From assembly GCA_050633645.1 (NCBI GenBank), contig JBOEGX010000001.1, positions 372,001 through 436,000 of the forward strand: a DNA stretch of 64,000 nt, given 5' to 3'. The stretch comes from UBA1672 sp050633645 (GTDB lineage: Bacteria > Pseudomonadota > Alphaproteobacteria > Micavibrionales > Micavibrionaceae). Below are positions 9,168 through 18,806 of the stretch, in pieces. How positions within the stretch are numbered: the first letter of the stretch is position 1; every line of letters starts with the position of its first letter. The position numbers and the translations under genes were made by a program. The notes under the pieces were generated by a model, which saw only the letters and a program-made list of their open reading frames with translations, was not told the origin of the DNA and made no database searches.

Positions 9168-10262
9168 ATGAAGCATAATATGACATTGGGAATATTAGGC
9201 GGTGGGCAGCTTGGGCGGATGAGCGCGATGGCGGCGGCGAGGCTAGGCATATCTGTTGTTATATTCTGCTCTGAGAAAAACTCACCCGCATCACAGGTTT
9301 CGATGAAGACAATTATTGCGCCCTATCATGACAGGGATGCGCTTAAAACCTTTTCTGATTTATGTGATGTTATTACTTATGAATTTGAGAATATACCAGT
9401 AGAAACAATCGATTATATAAATTCATTAAAGCCGGATTCTGTTTTGCCAGAAAAAACGCTACTCAATGTTTCACAAGACCGCATTAAGGAAAAAACCTTT
9501 ATTAATGATTGCGGGATAAGCACCGCGCGATGGGCGACTGTTTCGACATTGGAAGATATTAAAAATACGCTTGAAGCTTGGAATGTCGAAAATTTTGTCA
9601 TAAAAACAACACGCTTCGGATATGATGGCAAAGGGCAAATAAAGGGCGATAAAAGTGATTTAAATGACGGCTCTGGGGTTTCTGATTTTTTGAATAATAC
9701 AAATGAACAAGATTTAATCTTGGAAGAGATGATCGATTTTGATTGTGAGGCATCGATTATTATTTCCCGTGATAATCAAGGCAAATCAGAGTGTTACGAT
9801 TCCATGCTAAACCAACATAAGGATCATATTCTTCATACGACTATCGTCCCTTCTGGCCTGCCTGATGGCATTGAAAAATCGCTACGCGATGCAGCGGAAA
9901 AGATAGCAAATTCCGTTAATTTGACAGGTGTTCTTACGGTAGAATTTTTTATCTGCGGTGATGGGAACATTTTGGTGAATGAAATTGCGCCACGCACCCA
10001 TAATTCAGGGCATTGGAGCATTGACGCATGCACCGTATCGCAATTTGAGAACCATGTTCGAACCGTTTGCGGCCTGCCCGTTGGGTCAACAGCGCGTCAT
10101 AATAATGCGGTTATGATGAACCTTATCGGAACTGATATCGAGAGCATTGATGAGCACCTTACGGAAGAGAATGCAAATGTGCACCTTTACGGCAAGGAAG
10201 ATATTAAGGCGGGGCGTAAGATGGGGCATATTACTTTTTTGAAACCACTGACACAGACTTAA
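9168..10262 (+). CDS. purK: 5-(carboxyamino)imidazole ribonucleotide synthase
   Basis: This 364-residue ATP-grasp enzyme makes N5-CAIR from AIR, ATP and bicarbonate, the substrate of PurE. It opens with LGILGGGQLGRMSAMAA, contains FVIKTTRFGYDGKGQ in the ATP-grasp domain and ends the core with NEIAPRTHNSGHWSID. A second in-frame ATG at 9180 (MTLGILGGG) could be the true start. It sits six bases after purE and is surely cotranscribed with it. The next gene, fumC, starts 30 bases on with its own ribosome-binding site. Confidence 0.95.
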   Translation: MKHNMTLGILGGGQLGRMSAMAAARLGISVVIFCSEKNSPASQVSMKTIIAPYHDRDALKTFSDLCDVITYEFENIPVETIDYINSLKPDSVLPEKTLLNVSQDRIKEKTFINDCGISTARWATVSTLEDIKNTLEAWNVENFVIKTTRFGYDGKGQIKGDKSDLNDGSGVSDFLNNTNEQDLILEEMIDFDCEASIIISRDNQGKSECYDSMLNQHKDHILHTTIVPSGLPDGIEKSLRDAAEKIANSVNLTGVLTVEFFICGDGNILVNEIAPRTHNSGHWSIDACTVSQFENHVRTVCGLPVGSTARHNNAVMMNLIGTDIESIDEHLTEENANVHLYGKEDIKAGRKMGHITFLKPLTQT

Positions 10263-10292
10263 AATTCATACCAAAACAGGAGATTATCAATC

Positions 10293-11714
10293 ATGAGCAA
10301 TGCAGCACAGGAAATTGATACGACGCAAACGCGCGTAGAAACAGATTCAATTGGCGCGGTTAATGTACCCGCGAACCGTTATTGGGGTGCACAGACACAG
10401 CGATCATTAGAGAATTTTAAAATTGGTGGGGAGAAAATGCCCGCGCCACTGATCCGCGCCCTTGGTATTCAGAAAAAAGCGTCGGCCATATCAAATGTTG
10501 CGCTTGGTGTTTTGGATCAGGCGCTTGGCGATGCGATGGTTCAGGCCGCAGATGAGGTGATTGACTATACATTGATTGATGAATTTCCGCTTGTTGTATG
10601 GCAAACTGGGTCAGGTACTCAGAGCAATATGAACGCCAATGAGGTTATTTCGAACCGTGCTATTGAGATTCTGGGCGGCGAGCGTGGTAGCAAGACCCCT
10701 GTTCACCCGAATGATCACGTAAATATGGGGCAATCATCGAATGACACATTCCCAAGTGCGATGCATATTGCGGCGGGCGAACAGGTTCATCATGAGCTTA
10801 TCCCTGCTCTGCAATACTTACATGATGCGCTAGACGCGAAGGCAAAGGAATACGCCAATATTGTTAAAATTGGGCGCACGCACTTACAAGATGCAACGCC
10901 ATTAACTTTGGGGAATGAGTTTTCAGGCTATGCCAAGCAAATTGAATATGGTATTGCGCGGGTTAAGGCGTGCTTGCCGCGCTTGATGCAGCTTGCACAA
11001 GGTGGAACAGCCGTTGGCACAGGAATTAATTCAAAGCTTGGTTTTGCGGAGGCTTTTGCGAAAAATGTTGCGGAGATTACAGGACTTGAATTTGTGACAG
11101 CCGAAAATAAATTCGAGGCATTGGCCGCTCATGATGCGATGATTGAGATCTCTGGTGCGATGAATGTTATTGCCGCATCATTGATGAAAATTGCCAATGA
11201 CTTGCGATTGCTTGGATCTGGCCCACGATGCGGTATTGGTGAGATTAGCTTGCCTGCGAATGAGCCGGGTTCATCAATTATGCCAGGTAAAGTTAACCCG
11301 ACGCAGTGTGAGGCGTTGACTATGGTTTGTGCACAAATTATGGGCAATCATGTTGCGGTTACTGTTGCGGGATCGAACGGTCATTTTGAGCTTAACGTTT
11401 TTAAACCCGTTATGATTTACAACGTTCTTCAATCTATTCGCCTTATTGCGGATGGATGTAACAGCTTTACCGATAACTGTGTTGTTGGCATTGAGGCCAA
11501 TGAAGCGCGAATTGAAAAGCTTTTGAATGAAAGCCTGATGCTTGTAACCGCTCTCAACCCGCATATCGGATATGATAATGCGGCGAAAATCGCAAAAAAA
11601 GCGCATCAGGATGGATCGACATTGAAAGAAGCGGGTATTGCGCTTGGCCTTCTGAGCGAAGAGCAGTTTAAAGACTGGATCAAGCCGCTTGATATGATTA
11701 AGCCACGCGCCTAA
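10293..11714 (+). CDS. fumC: class II fumarate hydratase
   Basis: The 473-residue iron-independent fumarase interconverts fumarate and malate in the TCA cycle. The superfamily signature GSSIMPGKVNP lies at about residues 326-336, with TGSGTQSNMNANEV and GRTHLQDATP earlier, as in E. coli FumC. An AGGAG ribosome-binding site precedes the ATG. It follows purK on the same strand, and a small ribbon-helix-helix gene follows after 16 bases. Confidence 0.97.
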   Translation: MSNAAQEIDTTQTRVETDSIGAVNVPANRYWGAQTQRSLENFKIGGEKMPAPLIRALGIQKKASAISNVALGVLDQALGDAMVQAADEVIDYTLIDEFPLVVWQTGSGTQSNMNANEVISNRAIEILGGERGSKTPVHPNDHVNMGQSSNDTFPSAMHIAAGEQVHHELIPALQYLHDALDAKAKEYANIVKIGRTHLQDATPLTLGNEFSGYAKQIEYGIARVKACLPRLMQLAQGGTAVGTGINSKLGFAEAFAKNVAEITGLEFVTAENKFEALAAHDAMIEISGAMNVIAASLMKIANDLRLLGSGPRCGIGEISLPANEPGSSIMPGKVNPTQCEALTMVCAQIMGNHVAVTVAGSNGHFELNVFKPVMIYNVLQSIRLIADGCNSFTDNCVVGIEANEARIEKLLNESLMLVTALNPHIGYDNAAKIAKKAHQDGSTLKEAGIALGLLSEEQFKDWIKPLDMIKPRA

Positions 11715-11730
11715 TCATCAGGAGATTGTT

Positions 11731-11958
11731 ATGCCCCGCGACACAGAATTAAAAAAGAGATCTGTTCGTATTGCGGGGCATGAGACTAGTATCACTATGG
11801 AAGATGAATTTTGGATTGTTTTGCGCAGCATTGCAGAAGAAAAAAGTATTTCCCTTAATGCTCTGATTACTGAAATTGATAAAGACGCGCAAGGCAATCT
11901 ATCGAGCGCCATACGCGTTTATATTTTACAGCGTTTGCAGAATAAATTATCGCAGTAA
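11731..11958 (+). CDS. ribbon-helix-helix (RHH_4) domain protein
   Basis: The 75-residue protein matches the RHH_4 pattern of alphaproteobacteria: KKRSVRIAGHETSITMEDEFW, then LRSIAEEKSISLNALITEID and a closing NLSSAIRVYILQRL. Such proteins are small dimeric DNA-binding proteins of mostly unknown target. An AGGAG site lies ten bases before the ATG. It is next to fumC on the same strand, a short-range operon with no obvious functional link. Its last 12 bases overlap the end of the convergent AsmA gene. Confidence 0.85.
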   Translation: MPRDTELKKRSVRIAGHETSITMEDEFWIVLRSIAEEKSISLNALITEIDKDAQGNLSSAIRVYILQRLQNKLSQ

Positions 11959-14900
11959 GTCGCCCAAAATGCCTTTAATGGCCTCTTCGGCAACACCTTC
12001 TATATCTTGAGGTTTATTTTCCTGAGACTGTTGGTCTTGAGATTCTTGGTTTTGAGATTCATCGCCACTGGCCGGAGCGACATCATTTGACGGCAAGCCG
12101 AGCTTATCCGAGATTAGTTTGTTAAATTTACGCTGAATTTTGCGGTTTAGATAATCTTGCAATACACCCTGTCCAAAGGTTTGGCCAGGATTATCAAGTG
12201 AGCCGTTTACGCTGAGTTCAAATGGAGGGATATCTGTGGGAGCATCTTCCGTGCTTTTGGCTATCATTTTATGTTTGGTTGCAATCGTCCAATTCGGGAG
12301 ATTAATATTTCCACGAGTTTCAATCGCGGCGCGCGTTCCGTCCAGATCCATTTTCGATATATTGACGATGCCCTGCTGAATTGTAAATGAACCATCCAGC
12401 GTGTTAAATTTTGTCTGCCCACCTTTGGTTGTCCCCTTCCACAGTCCCATAACCGTATCACCAGGTTTACTGTCATATGATAGGGCGCGAACGAAGCGCA
12501 CCACATCAACACCATCCAGCACAATATTTTGACCGTTGACACTTCCCTGCCCTGAAAGGTCATGAACCAATGCAGCAGGGCTTGCGCCTGAGCTTTTTAT
12601 ACTCATTGAAAGATTGCTCTTGCCTGATATTTTCACAAGTTTCGTGCCAATCAACGATGTTGCAAGGCTACCTACATCAACATTATTGAATGTTGTTTCG
12701 CTTTCAAAATGAACTGGTTGGCGTGGCTGAACCACCGATTGTAATTTTGCACCTAAGTTGATATTACCACCGAAAACTTCCGCCTTTAAATCCGAAACAA
12801 CGAGAACACCGTTCTTTAATGTTACGTTTAGTGATGGTGATTTTAATGGCCAATCACCATATTGAATAGAGTTTGCCTTCATTGATACGTTAATATTGAC
12901 GGCATGTAATGCGGCGGTATCTATTGCCTCTTTTGACCAGCGCGGCGAAGCAGGTTTGTTATTGCTAGCGGATGATGCATTTGATGACCCGCCTGATCCT
13001 GATTTTTTATTGACGACAGATGCCATTTTGATATCGCCGAACGTCAAATCACCTTCAATCAATGGGGTCTTACCGCCAAGATCCACAGAGGCACTACCCT
13101 GAATTGTTGCGCCAGACAGATCACCTTTTAAACCTGTGAATTCGTAACGATTCCCCGATTGATTAACTTTGGTGTAAATATCCATAGGCTTGTTTAATGA
13201 CGGGTCATTAATTTGTGAACCGCTTAAGAGGTTCATGAGTTGCGCCATGTTTTTATGTTTGGCCTGCACCACCAGATTTTGAACCGAAGGCTTGGTCATC
13301 ATCTGATTTAACGTGCCTTTTGCGATAAACTCACCGTTGAGAGCCGCTATATTTGCGGTTAACTCCGCAGTGCTCTTACTTCCTGTTAGTTTTAGCTTGA
13401 GCGCGCCTGAATTCACGGCCTTAGGCATTGCGGATGTATCCGTGCCAAAATGTGCAAGCAACGCCTTCACGTCCTTTGCATTTATATCAAGGTATGCGTT
13501 GATCGCAGTTAATGATTGGATATCACCAACACTGCCTGATGCCTTTAATGATGCACCCAGATAATCCGCAATAGAGAAGTTTTCAACATCTAGCTTCTTC
13601 CCACTAATTTTCACATCAGCGTTAAGATTTTTGGCTGTTGCGCCCTGATATATCAGTGCATCTGTATTAAAAGATATTGCCGCATCGAACGGCAATACCA
13701 CGGATGAGTTTTGCCCATTGACACTGCCTTTATTGGCGGCACTAACGCCTGATGCCTTGCCTGAGCCCGCTTGAGTTTTGCCATTAAATTTATCAAAATC
13801 GAATTTCTTTGTTTTAACATCAATGTCTAATGCGGCATGTTTTGAGCCAGCACCAAACGCGTATTTTCCTGATACATTAAAAACCTCACCATCCAGTGTT
13901 AAAGACGTTTTTTCAAATTGAATGGCTTTATTATCGCCTAATGCATTAATATCAAAAGAAATAAGCTTATATGGTATTGATTTTAACCCAGCCTTAGCTA
14001 AGTCTATATTGCCTAAAGACTTGATTTTAAGACTTGTCTTCAATGAAGTTAGATCATAATTTACCGAGCCACTGAATTTATCGTCACCAACATGTCCATC
14101 AATACTGGACATTTCAAGTTTTTTCTCTGTCACTGACACAATACCAGATGCACCAAAGGATGTTTTTGCCGCTAAGTGCATATCTGGCGTGATGCCCGAT
14201 AAGTCATTCACCGATAGATCCATATGTCCTTGCGCCTGCATGCCTCCGCCCATATTTAGCGCGCCTGAAAATTCAATATTAATACCAATGGGTTGCACAG
14301 AAAGCTTTATCTTTGGGTTTATAACGCTTTCTTGAGTATCGTATTTATCAGTACTGACATCAAAGTCCAAAGAATACCCATCATAGAATAGTGATCCATC
14401 GCCCGTAAATGGCCCTGATAATGACTGCGCGGAGATTTCGGTGTTTATATTTCGTATAAGCTTGTTTTCACCTGATGCATGATCAATGTAGCTAAGCTCT
14501 CCATCTTTAATGCGAACAGAATCCAATGAAATTTGTGGAATATTTATTGCTGTTTTTTCTGAGGTGTTCGTGCCCTCAGTTTCTTCTTCGCCAGAGCGTT
14601 TTTGTTTTAGAGCAGACGTGAGATTTATCGTTCCATCTTTATTTTTCTCAACCAGCAATGATGGCTCAATCAAGCTGATCGATTTCACCTGAACATCACC
14701 ACTTAGTAATGGCAATAAATTAACCTTAATATCCAAACGGTTAAAGGAAAGAAGAGTATCATTGTTTTTGTCTTCTTTTATTGAGACATCTGACACAGAG
14801 AAATTCGGCGATGGCAAAACGGTAAAACTGAGATCACCGTTAATCGTGACATCTAATCCTGTTTTATCTTCTACAAGTTCAATGGCTTGGGACTTATAGT

Positions 14901-14988
14901 TATTTAAATTTATAAAGAGCGGCACAATTATGATTGCCGCCAAACAAATCGCCAGAACCCCAAAGATAGCCTTTAATGCCAGCTTCAT
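11947..14988 (-). CDS. AsmA family envelope protein
   Basis: The 1013-residue protein has one N-terminal membrane segment (about residues 5-25, LAICLAAIIIVPLFI) followed by an AsmA N-terminal domain (NNYKSQAIELVEDKTG) and a long beta-rich periplasmic body. The AsmA C-terminal region is recognisable near GQGSVNGQNIVLDGVDVVRF. The last 60 residues form a Gln/Asp/Ser-rich tail and a short helix. AsmA-like proteins span the periplasm and help lipid transport or outer membrane balance. It is last on the minus strand after the PHA genes and the cyclic-nucleotide-binding gene. Confidence 0.9.
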   Translation of the reverse strand: MKLALKAIFGVLAICLAAIIIVPLFINLNNYKSQAIELVEDKTGLDVTINGDLSFTVLPSPNFSVSDVSIKEDKNNDTLLSFNRLDIKVNLLPLLSGDVQVKSISLIEPSLLVEKNKDGTINLTSALKQKRSGEEETEGTNTSEKTAINIPQISLDSVRIKDGELSYIDHASGENKLIRNINTEISAQSLSGPFTGDGSLFYDGYSLDFDVSTDKYDTQESVINPKIKLSVQPIGINIEFSGALNMGGGMQAQGHMDLSVNDLSGITPDMHLAAKTSFGASGIVSVTEKKLEMSSIDGHVGDDKFSGSVNYDLTSLKTSLKIKSLGNIDLAKAGLKSIPYKLISFDINALGDNKAIQFEKTSLTLDGEVFNVSGKYAFGAGSKHAALDIDVKTKKFDFDKFNGKTQAGSGKASGVSAANKGSVNGQNSSVVLPFDAAISFNTDALIYQGATAKNLNADVKISGKKLDVENFSIADYLGASLKASGSVGDIQSLTAINAYLDINAKDVKALLAHFGTDTSAMPKAVNSGALKLKLTGSKSTAELTANIAALNGEFIAKGTLNQMMTKPSVQNLVVQAKHKNMAQLMNLLSGSQINDPSLNKPMDIYTKVNQSGNRYEFTGLKGDLSGATIQGSASVDLGGKTPLIEGDLTFGDIKMASVVNKKSGSGGSSNASSASNNKPASPRWSKEAIDTAALHAVNINVSMKANSIQYGDWPLKSPSLNVTLKNGVLVVSDLKAEVFGGNINLGAKLQSVVQPRQPVHFESETTFNNVDVGSLATSLIGTKLVKISGKSNLSMSIKSSGASPAALVHDLSGQGSVNGQNIVLDGVDVVRFVRALSYDSKPGDTVMGLWKGTTKGGQTKFNTLDGSFTIQQGIVNISKMDLDGTRAAIETRGNINLPNWTIATKHKMIAKSTEDAPTDIPPFELSVNGSLDNPGQTFGQGVLQDYLNRKIQRKFNKLISDKLGLPSNDVAPASGDESQNQESQDQQSQENKPQDIEGVAEEAIKGILGDLLR

Positions 14989-15069
14989 GCCAAATATCCC
15001 TCAATGTCATTTATGATTTACAAAGATTACAGCGAAGAAGAGTTTACCACAAGGTGTAAGATGAAAAAT

Positions 15070-15465
15070 CTAATCTTCTTTTATGCCGTTTGATTTTCCG
15101 TCGTAAAGGACCGTCGTGTTTAGGTTCTTCACGCGCCTAATCAGCATTTCAACGATAGCGCGGATGGTTGAATCACTATTCCTTAACTTGTCTTCAAAGG
15201 CGGTTTTTGTAATAACAATTAAATTGCAATCCTCCATGGCCTTTACGCTTGCTGTACGAACCTCTTCATTCACCAGAGCCATCTCTCCACATATTTCACC
15301 GACACCGAGCGTTGCAAGCTCATGCTGCGCGCCGTCTATTGTAGAGTACACACTGACCGCACCTGATTGTATCAGATAGGCGGAATATGCCTCATCCCCT
15401 TGCTTTATAAAGATGCTTCCCTTTGGGATGAATCGGCGCTCTAATACTACTCGTTCTTTGGACAT
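15070..15465 (-). CDS. stand-alone cyclic-nucleotide-binding domain protein
   Basis: The 131-residue protein is a single cNMP-binding domain with no DNA-binding helix-turn-helix or catalytic domain. The phosphate-binding cassette is visible as GEICGEMALVNEEVRTASVKA, with the Glu and Arg that contact the cyclic phosphate kept. The N-terminal half (RRFIPKGSIFIKQGDEAYSAYLIQSG) is typical of the Crp/PKA-R fold. It lies between phaB and asmA on the same strand, 64 bases after phaB, and could be part of the PHA transcript. Ligand and partner are unknown; it may act as a regulatory subunit. Confidence 0.85.
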   Translation of the reverse strand: MSKERVVLERRFIPKGSIFIKQGDEAYSAYLIQSGAVSVYSTIDGAQHELATLGVGEICGEMALVNEEVRTASVKAMEDCNLIVITKTAFEDKLRNSDSTIRAIVEMLIRRVKNLNTTVLYDGKSNGIKED

Positions 15466-15529
15466 GGAAGTATTATAGCGTGCCGATAAATATTATTCCA
15501 TTACGATAAAAAATTAGCCACAGGAATAT

Positions 15530-16252
15530 TTAGGCCATGTATTGGCCGCCATTTGCAGAAATTGTTGCGCCCGTTACGAATGCGGCTTTTTCCGAAACCA
15601 AAAACGATACGATTGCAGCAATTTCATCAGGCTTTCCCATACGCATTTCAGGGATTTGTCTGATAATGGAATCGAGAACCTCTTGCGGCATAGCCGAGGT
15701 CATATCTGTTGCAATATAACCAGGGCATACGGCGTTTACCGTCACATTTTTTGCGGCGGACTCAAGAGCCAATGATTTTGTAAAGCCAATCATCCCCGCT
15801 TTTGCTGCGGAGTAATTCACTTGACCGAACTGACCTTTTTGTCCGTTGATTGAGCTGATATTGACAATACGGCCATTTTGCCTTTCGCGCATTTTCAAAA
15901 TTACGGCGCGACACATATTAAAACAAGATGTAAGGTTGGTTTGAATAACGTCATTCCAGTTTTCGATTGGCATTTTGTGCAGCACGCCATCCTTGGTAAT
16001 CCCCGCATTATTAACGAGAACTGTGATGGAGCCAAAATCTTGTTCTATTTTTTCTATTGCGCATTGGCACTGATCATAATCAGCAACATCAAACTTAACC
16101 GCTTCGCAGCCCGTTTCATCTCTGAATGTTTTTGCGGCCTCTTCATTGCCGTGGTACACAGCAACGACTTTATAACCATCATCGCTTAGTGCCTTAGAAA
16201 TTTCCTTACCAATACCGCGTGTACCACCTGTTACGATTGCAACGTCATTCAT
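15530..16252 (-). CDS. phaB: acetoacetyl-CoA reductase
   Basis: This 240-residue short-chain dehydrogenase reduces acetoacetyl-CoA to (R)-3-hydroxybutyryl-CoA, the PHA monomer, with NADPH. The cofactor loop TGGTRGIG is at 9-16 and the catalytic residues are Ser134, Tyr147 and Lys151. The start at 16252 (MNDVAIVTGG) has a strong GAGGAG site. A longer frame reaches back to 16321 but overlaps phaA and has no family support. SDR enzymes of fatty acid synthesis (FabG) look similar; the position right after phaA makes PhaB the better call. Confidence 0.92.
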   Translation of the reverse strand: MNDVAIVTGGTRGIGKEISKALSDDGYKVVAVYHGNEEAAKTFRDETGCEAVKFDVADYDQCQCAIEKIEQDFGSITVLVNNAGITKDGVLHKMPIENWNDVIQTNLTSCFNMCRAVILKMRERQNGRIVNISSINGQKGQFGQVNYSAAKAGMIGFTKSLALESAAKNVTVNAVCPGYIATDMTSAMPQEVLDSIIRQIPEMRMGKPDEIAAIVSFLVSEKAAFVTGATISANGGQYMA

Positions 16253-16275
16253 TTTATTACTCCTCAATATTAATT

Positions 16276-17451
16276 TTATCTCTCTACGCAAAGTGCTATG
16301 CCCATGCCGCCGCCAATACACAAGGTGGCGAGCCCTTTTTTCGCATCACGACGCACCATTTCATGCAGCAACGTTACCAAAATCCGTGTTCCTGATGCGC
16401 CAATCGGATGACCAAGTGCAATCGCCCCGCCGTTCACATTTGTTTTTTCAGAATCAAATCCAGCCTCCTTCAACACGCAGCATGCTTGTGCGGCGAAGGC
16501 TTCGTTTGATTCAACAAGATCAAGATCACCGACGCCCCAACCCGCCTTTTCCAATGCGGCGGCGCTTGCTGGGATTGGTCCTGTGCCCATTACGGATGGA
16601 TCAACACCACGTGTTGCCCATGATGCGATGACGGCCAAAGGCGTTAATCCACGTTTTTTTGCCTCGCTTTCACGCATTAGAACCACGGCGGCGGCGCCAT
16701 CATTGATTCCGGATGCGTTTGCCGCAGTTACCGTACCATCTTTTTTAAAGGCTGGTCTTAATTTTGCCAATCCTTCAATGGTTACGCCAGCACGCGGGAA
16801 TTCATCTTTTGTGATTTGAATGGTTTCTTTTCTGCTTACGACATCAACAGGAATAATTTCATCATCAAATTTTCCTGTATTTATCGCTTTTTCCGCACGA
16901 TTTTGCGATTGTGCGGCGAAGGTGTCTTGCTTTTCTCTGCTAATGCCATATTTTTCCGCAATATTTTCGGCTGTAATACCCATGTGATAGTCGTTAAAGC
17001 TATCCCATAGGCCATCCATAATCATAGTGTCGCGCATTGACGCATCACCGAATTTTACGGCCTCACGCAAATGCATTATATGCGGGGAAAGGCTCATATT
17101 CTCTTGTCCGCCTGCAATAACGATATCAGCATCGCCATTTAAAATTGATTGAACACCAAGGGCAATCGTACGTAGCCCCGAACCGCAGACTTGATTAATA
17201 GTCATTGCGGTACTGCTTTTCTCGATTCCTGCGTTGATGGCAGCCTGACGTGCGGGATTTTGCCCACAGCCCGCTGTTAGAACCTGTCCCATTAGAACCT
17301 CATCAACATCTGACCCCGTGATTTTTGCATCATTCATAACTGCTCTAATAACAATTTCACCAAGCTTACTTGCTGGTGTGGTTGAGAGCCCACCGCCTAA
17401 TGTCCCTATTGCAGTTCTTTTTGCTGCAACGATTGCAATATGATCAGTCAT
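16276..17451 (-). CDS. phaA: acetyl-CoA C-acetyltransferase (beta-ketothiolase)
   Basis: The 391-residue thiolase condenses two acetyl-CoA to acetoacetyl-CoA, the first committed step of PHB synthesis. The nucleophile is Cys89 in NQVCGSGLRT, the active-site histidine lies in GHPIGASGTRI, and the C-terminal CIGGGMGIA carries the second catalytic Cys. It lies between phaC and phaB on the minus strand. The 80-base gap to phaC contains a possible promoter (TTGATA, 16 bases, TATGGT on the minus strand), so phaAB may also be expressed separately. Confidence 0.95.
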   Translation of the reverse strand: MTDHIAIVAAKRTAIGTLGGGLSTTPASKLGEIVIRAVMNDAKITGSDVDEVLMGQVLTAGCGQNPARQAAINAGIEKSSTAMTINQVCGSGLRTIALGVQSILNGDADIVIAGGQENMSLSPHIMHLREAVKFGDASMRDTMIMDGLWDSFNDYHMGITAENIAEKYGISREKQDTFAAQSQNRAEKAINTGKFDDEIIPVDVVSRKETIQITKDEFPRAGVTIEGLAKLRPAFKKDGTVTAANASGINDGAAAVVLMRESEAKKRGLTPLAVIASWATRGVDPSVMGTGPIPASAAALEKAGWGVGDLDLVESNEAFAAQACCVLKEAGFDSEKTNVNGGAIALGHPIGASGTRILVTLLHEMVRRDAKKGLATLCIGGGMGIALCVER

Positions 17452-17531
17452 ATTTTTTGCCCTATGTTTTATTGGATGCGCACACCATATCTACAATGGT
17501 AAAATTATCAAGAATGAAAATGAGTGTAGCT

Positions 17532-18656
17532 TTATTTTTTTTGTAGCCATGACAGTATTGGTTTCCAAACATCATCAACAGCATTTCGTCCCGCAATAAG
17601 CCCAATATGTCCGCAAGATTTTCGGCATATATCAATTTTTGCGTTTATGAGCGCTTGTGACGCGGCGACGGCGCAATCAAATGGGACGAGCCTGTCTTTA
17701 TCCGATGCAACAATTAACGTCGGGGTTTTTATGGATTCCAAGTCCAGATGCTCTTCACCAATTTTCCATTCGTTTTTTAAAATTGTGTTATTTAAAAACC
17801 ACTCCTGTATGCAATGCTGTGCAATATCTATTGGCAAATCAACACCATCGTTCAGCCAATCCTCTACCGCGATGAAGAGTTTGGCCTCTGCGTCATTTTG
17901 ATCCATTGAGGCAAAGCGTATGAATTTTTGCGCCGAGCCATCCACATCATAACCTGCAAATAGTGCCTGCACCCATTCTGAAGGAACACAGCCCTTTTCT
18001 TTTATTGAATGTGCGATATATGAATTCCATATACGGACATGTTTTGACAGAACCATTGACTGATCCTGGAAATCGCAAGGTGACGCAAGAAGAACCATGC
18101 GCCCTATATGATCCTGCATAGCGGTGCATGCGCCAACCGTTAAGTTTCCTCCCATGCAGTAACCAATCACATCAATGGGTGTGGAATGTATTTTTGAAAC
18201 AAAGCGTATTGAATTTTGTAAAATGTCCATTATATCGTTTATTGTTAACGATATTCCGTCACTAACGCTTAGATCCCCCCAATCAAGAAGATATGTTTTT
18301 ATTCCATTTTTGTTTAACCAACGCAAAAGGGACATATCCTCGGTTAGATCGAGAATATTTGATTTGTTAATTAATGAGGGCACCAATAAAATAGGAGAAG
18401 AATTTGGGTTTATTGCCGCGCCATTATGCATTATAGGTTCAATAATTGCCGCATTATTTTGATACCAAATTTTCTTTTGAGGCAATGTTTGTGGAGCATA
18501 TTCATGCGTTTGATACATCTGTATCCCGCGTATTATTTCTTCTGTAGATTTAAACGCAGCATGAGAAACAACTTCAGACGCATATTGTTGTATGCGTGCG
18601 TCTTTTGTCATTGCTATGCCTAAATGCACCAATAATGGATGTGGGCCTTTTCGCAT
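17532..18656 (-). CDS. phaC: short polyhydroxyalkanoate synthase (PhaC, class III-like length)
   Basis: The 374-residue alpha/beta-hydrolase polymerises hydroxyacyl-CoA into PHA. The modified lipase box GYCMGG places the catalytic Cys at 167; Asp321 (ASDKDRLVP) and His350 (SCGHIGLIAG) complete the triad. Class I synthases are near 590 residues; this length fits class III PhaC, which normally needs a PhaE partner, yet no phaE is present in this window. It starts 150 bases from the divergent phaR and is followed by phaA and phaB. The start at 18656 has an AAAAGG site. The alternative, an unrelated hydrolase, is unlikely given the neighbours. Confidence 0.88.
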   Translation of the reverse strand: MRKGPHPLLVHLGIAMTKDARIQQYASEVVSHAAFKSTEEIIRGIQMYQTHEYAPQTLPQKKIWYQNNAAIIEPIMHNGAAINPNSSPILLVPSLINKSNILDLTEDMSLLRWLNKNGIKTYLLDWGDLSVSDGISLTINDIMDILQNSIRFVSKIHSTPIDVIGYCMGGNLTVGACTAMQDHIGRMVLLASPCDFQDQSMVLSKHVRIWNSYIAHSIKEKGCVPSEWVQALFAGYDVDGSAQKFIRFASMDQNDAEAKLFIAVEDWLNDGVDLPIDIAQHCIQEWFLNNTILKNEWKIGEEHLDLESIKTPTLIVASDKDRLVPFDCAVAASQALINAKIDICRKSCGHIGLIAGRNAVDDVWKPILSWLQKK

Positions 18657-18684
18657 AAATCATACCTTTTGAACCAATTTTCTA

Positions 18685-18702
18685 TTGCACAATATATTGC
18701 AA
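18685..18702. promoter_or_regulatory. inverted repeat in the phaC-phaR divergent promoter region
   Basis: TTGCA at 18685-18689 and TGCAA at 18698-18702 form an inverted repeat with an eight-base AT-rich spacer. It is placed between the two divergent PHA genes, where PhaR autoregulation would be expected, and PhaR proteins are known to prefer TGC-rich DNA. The assignment as an operator is inference. Confidence 0.35.
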
Positions 18703-18806
18703 CACAAAAAAATATCATCTAAAAAATATCAAACGCTTTCTTTATTTCGAATTTTGTGCATAATATCAATAATCCACATTAAAGAATTTAACCGTGAAGG
18801 TGCAAC

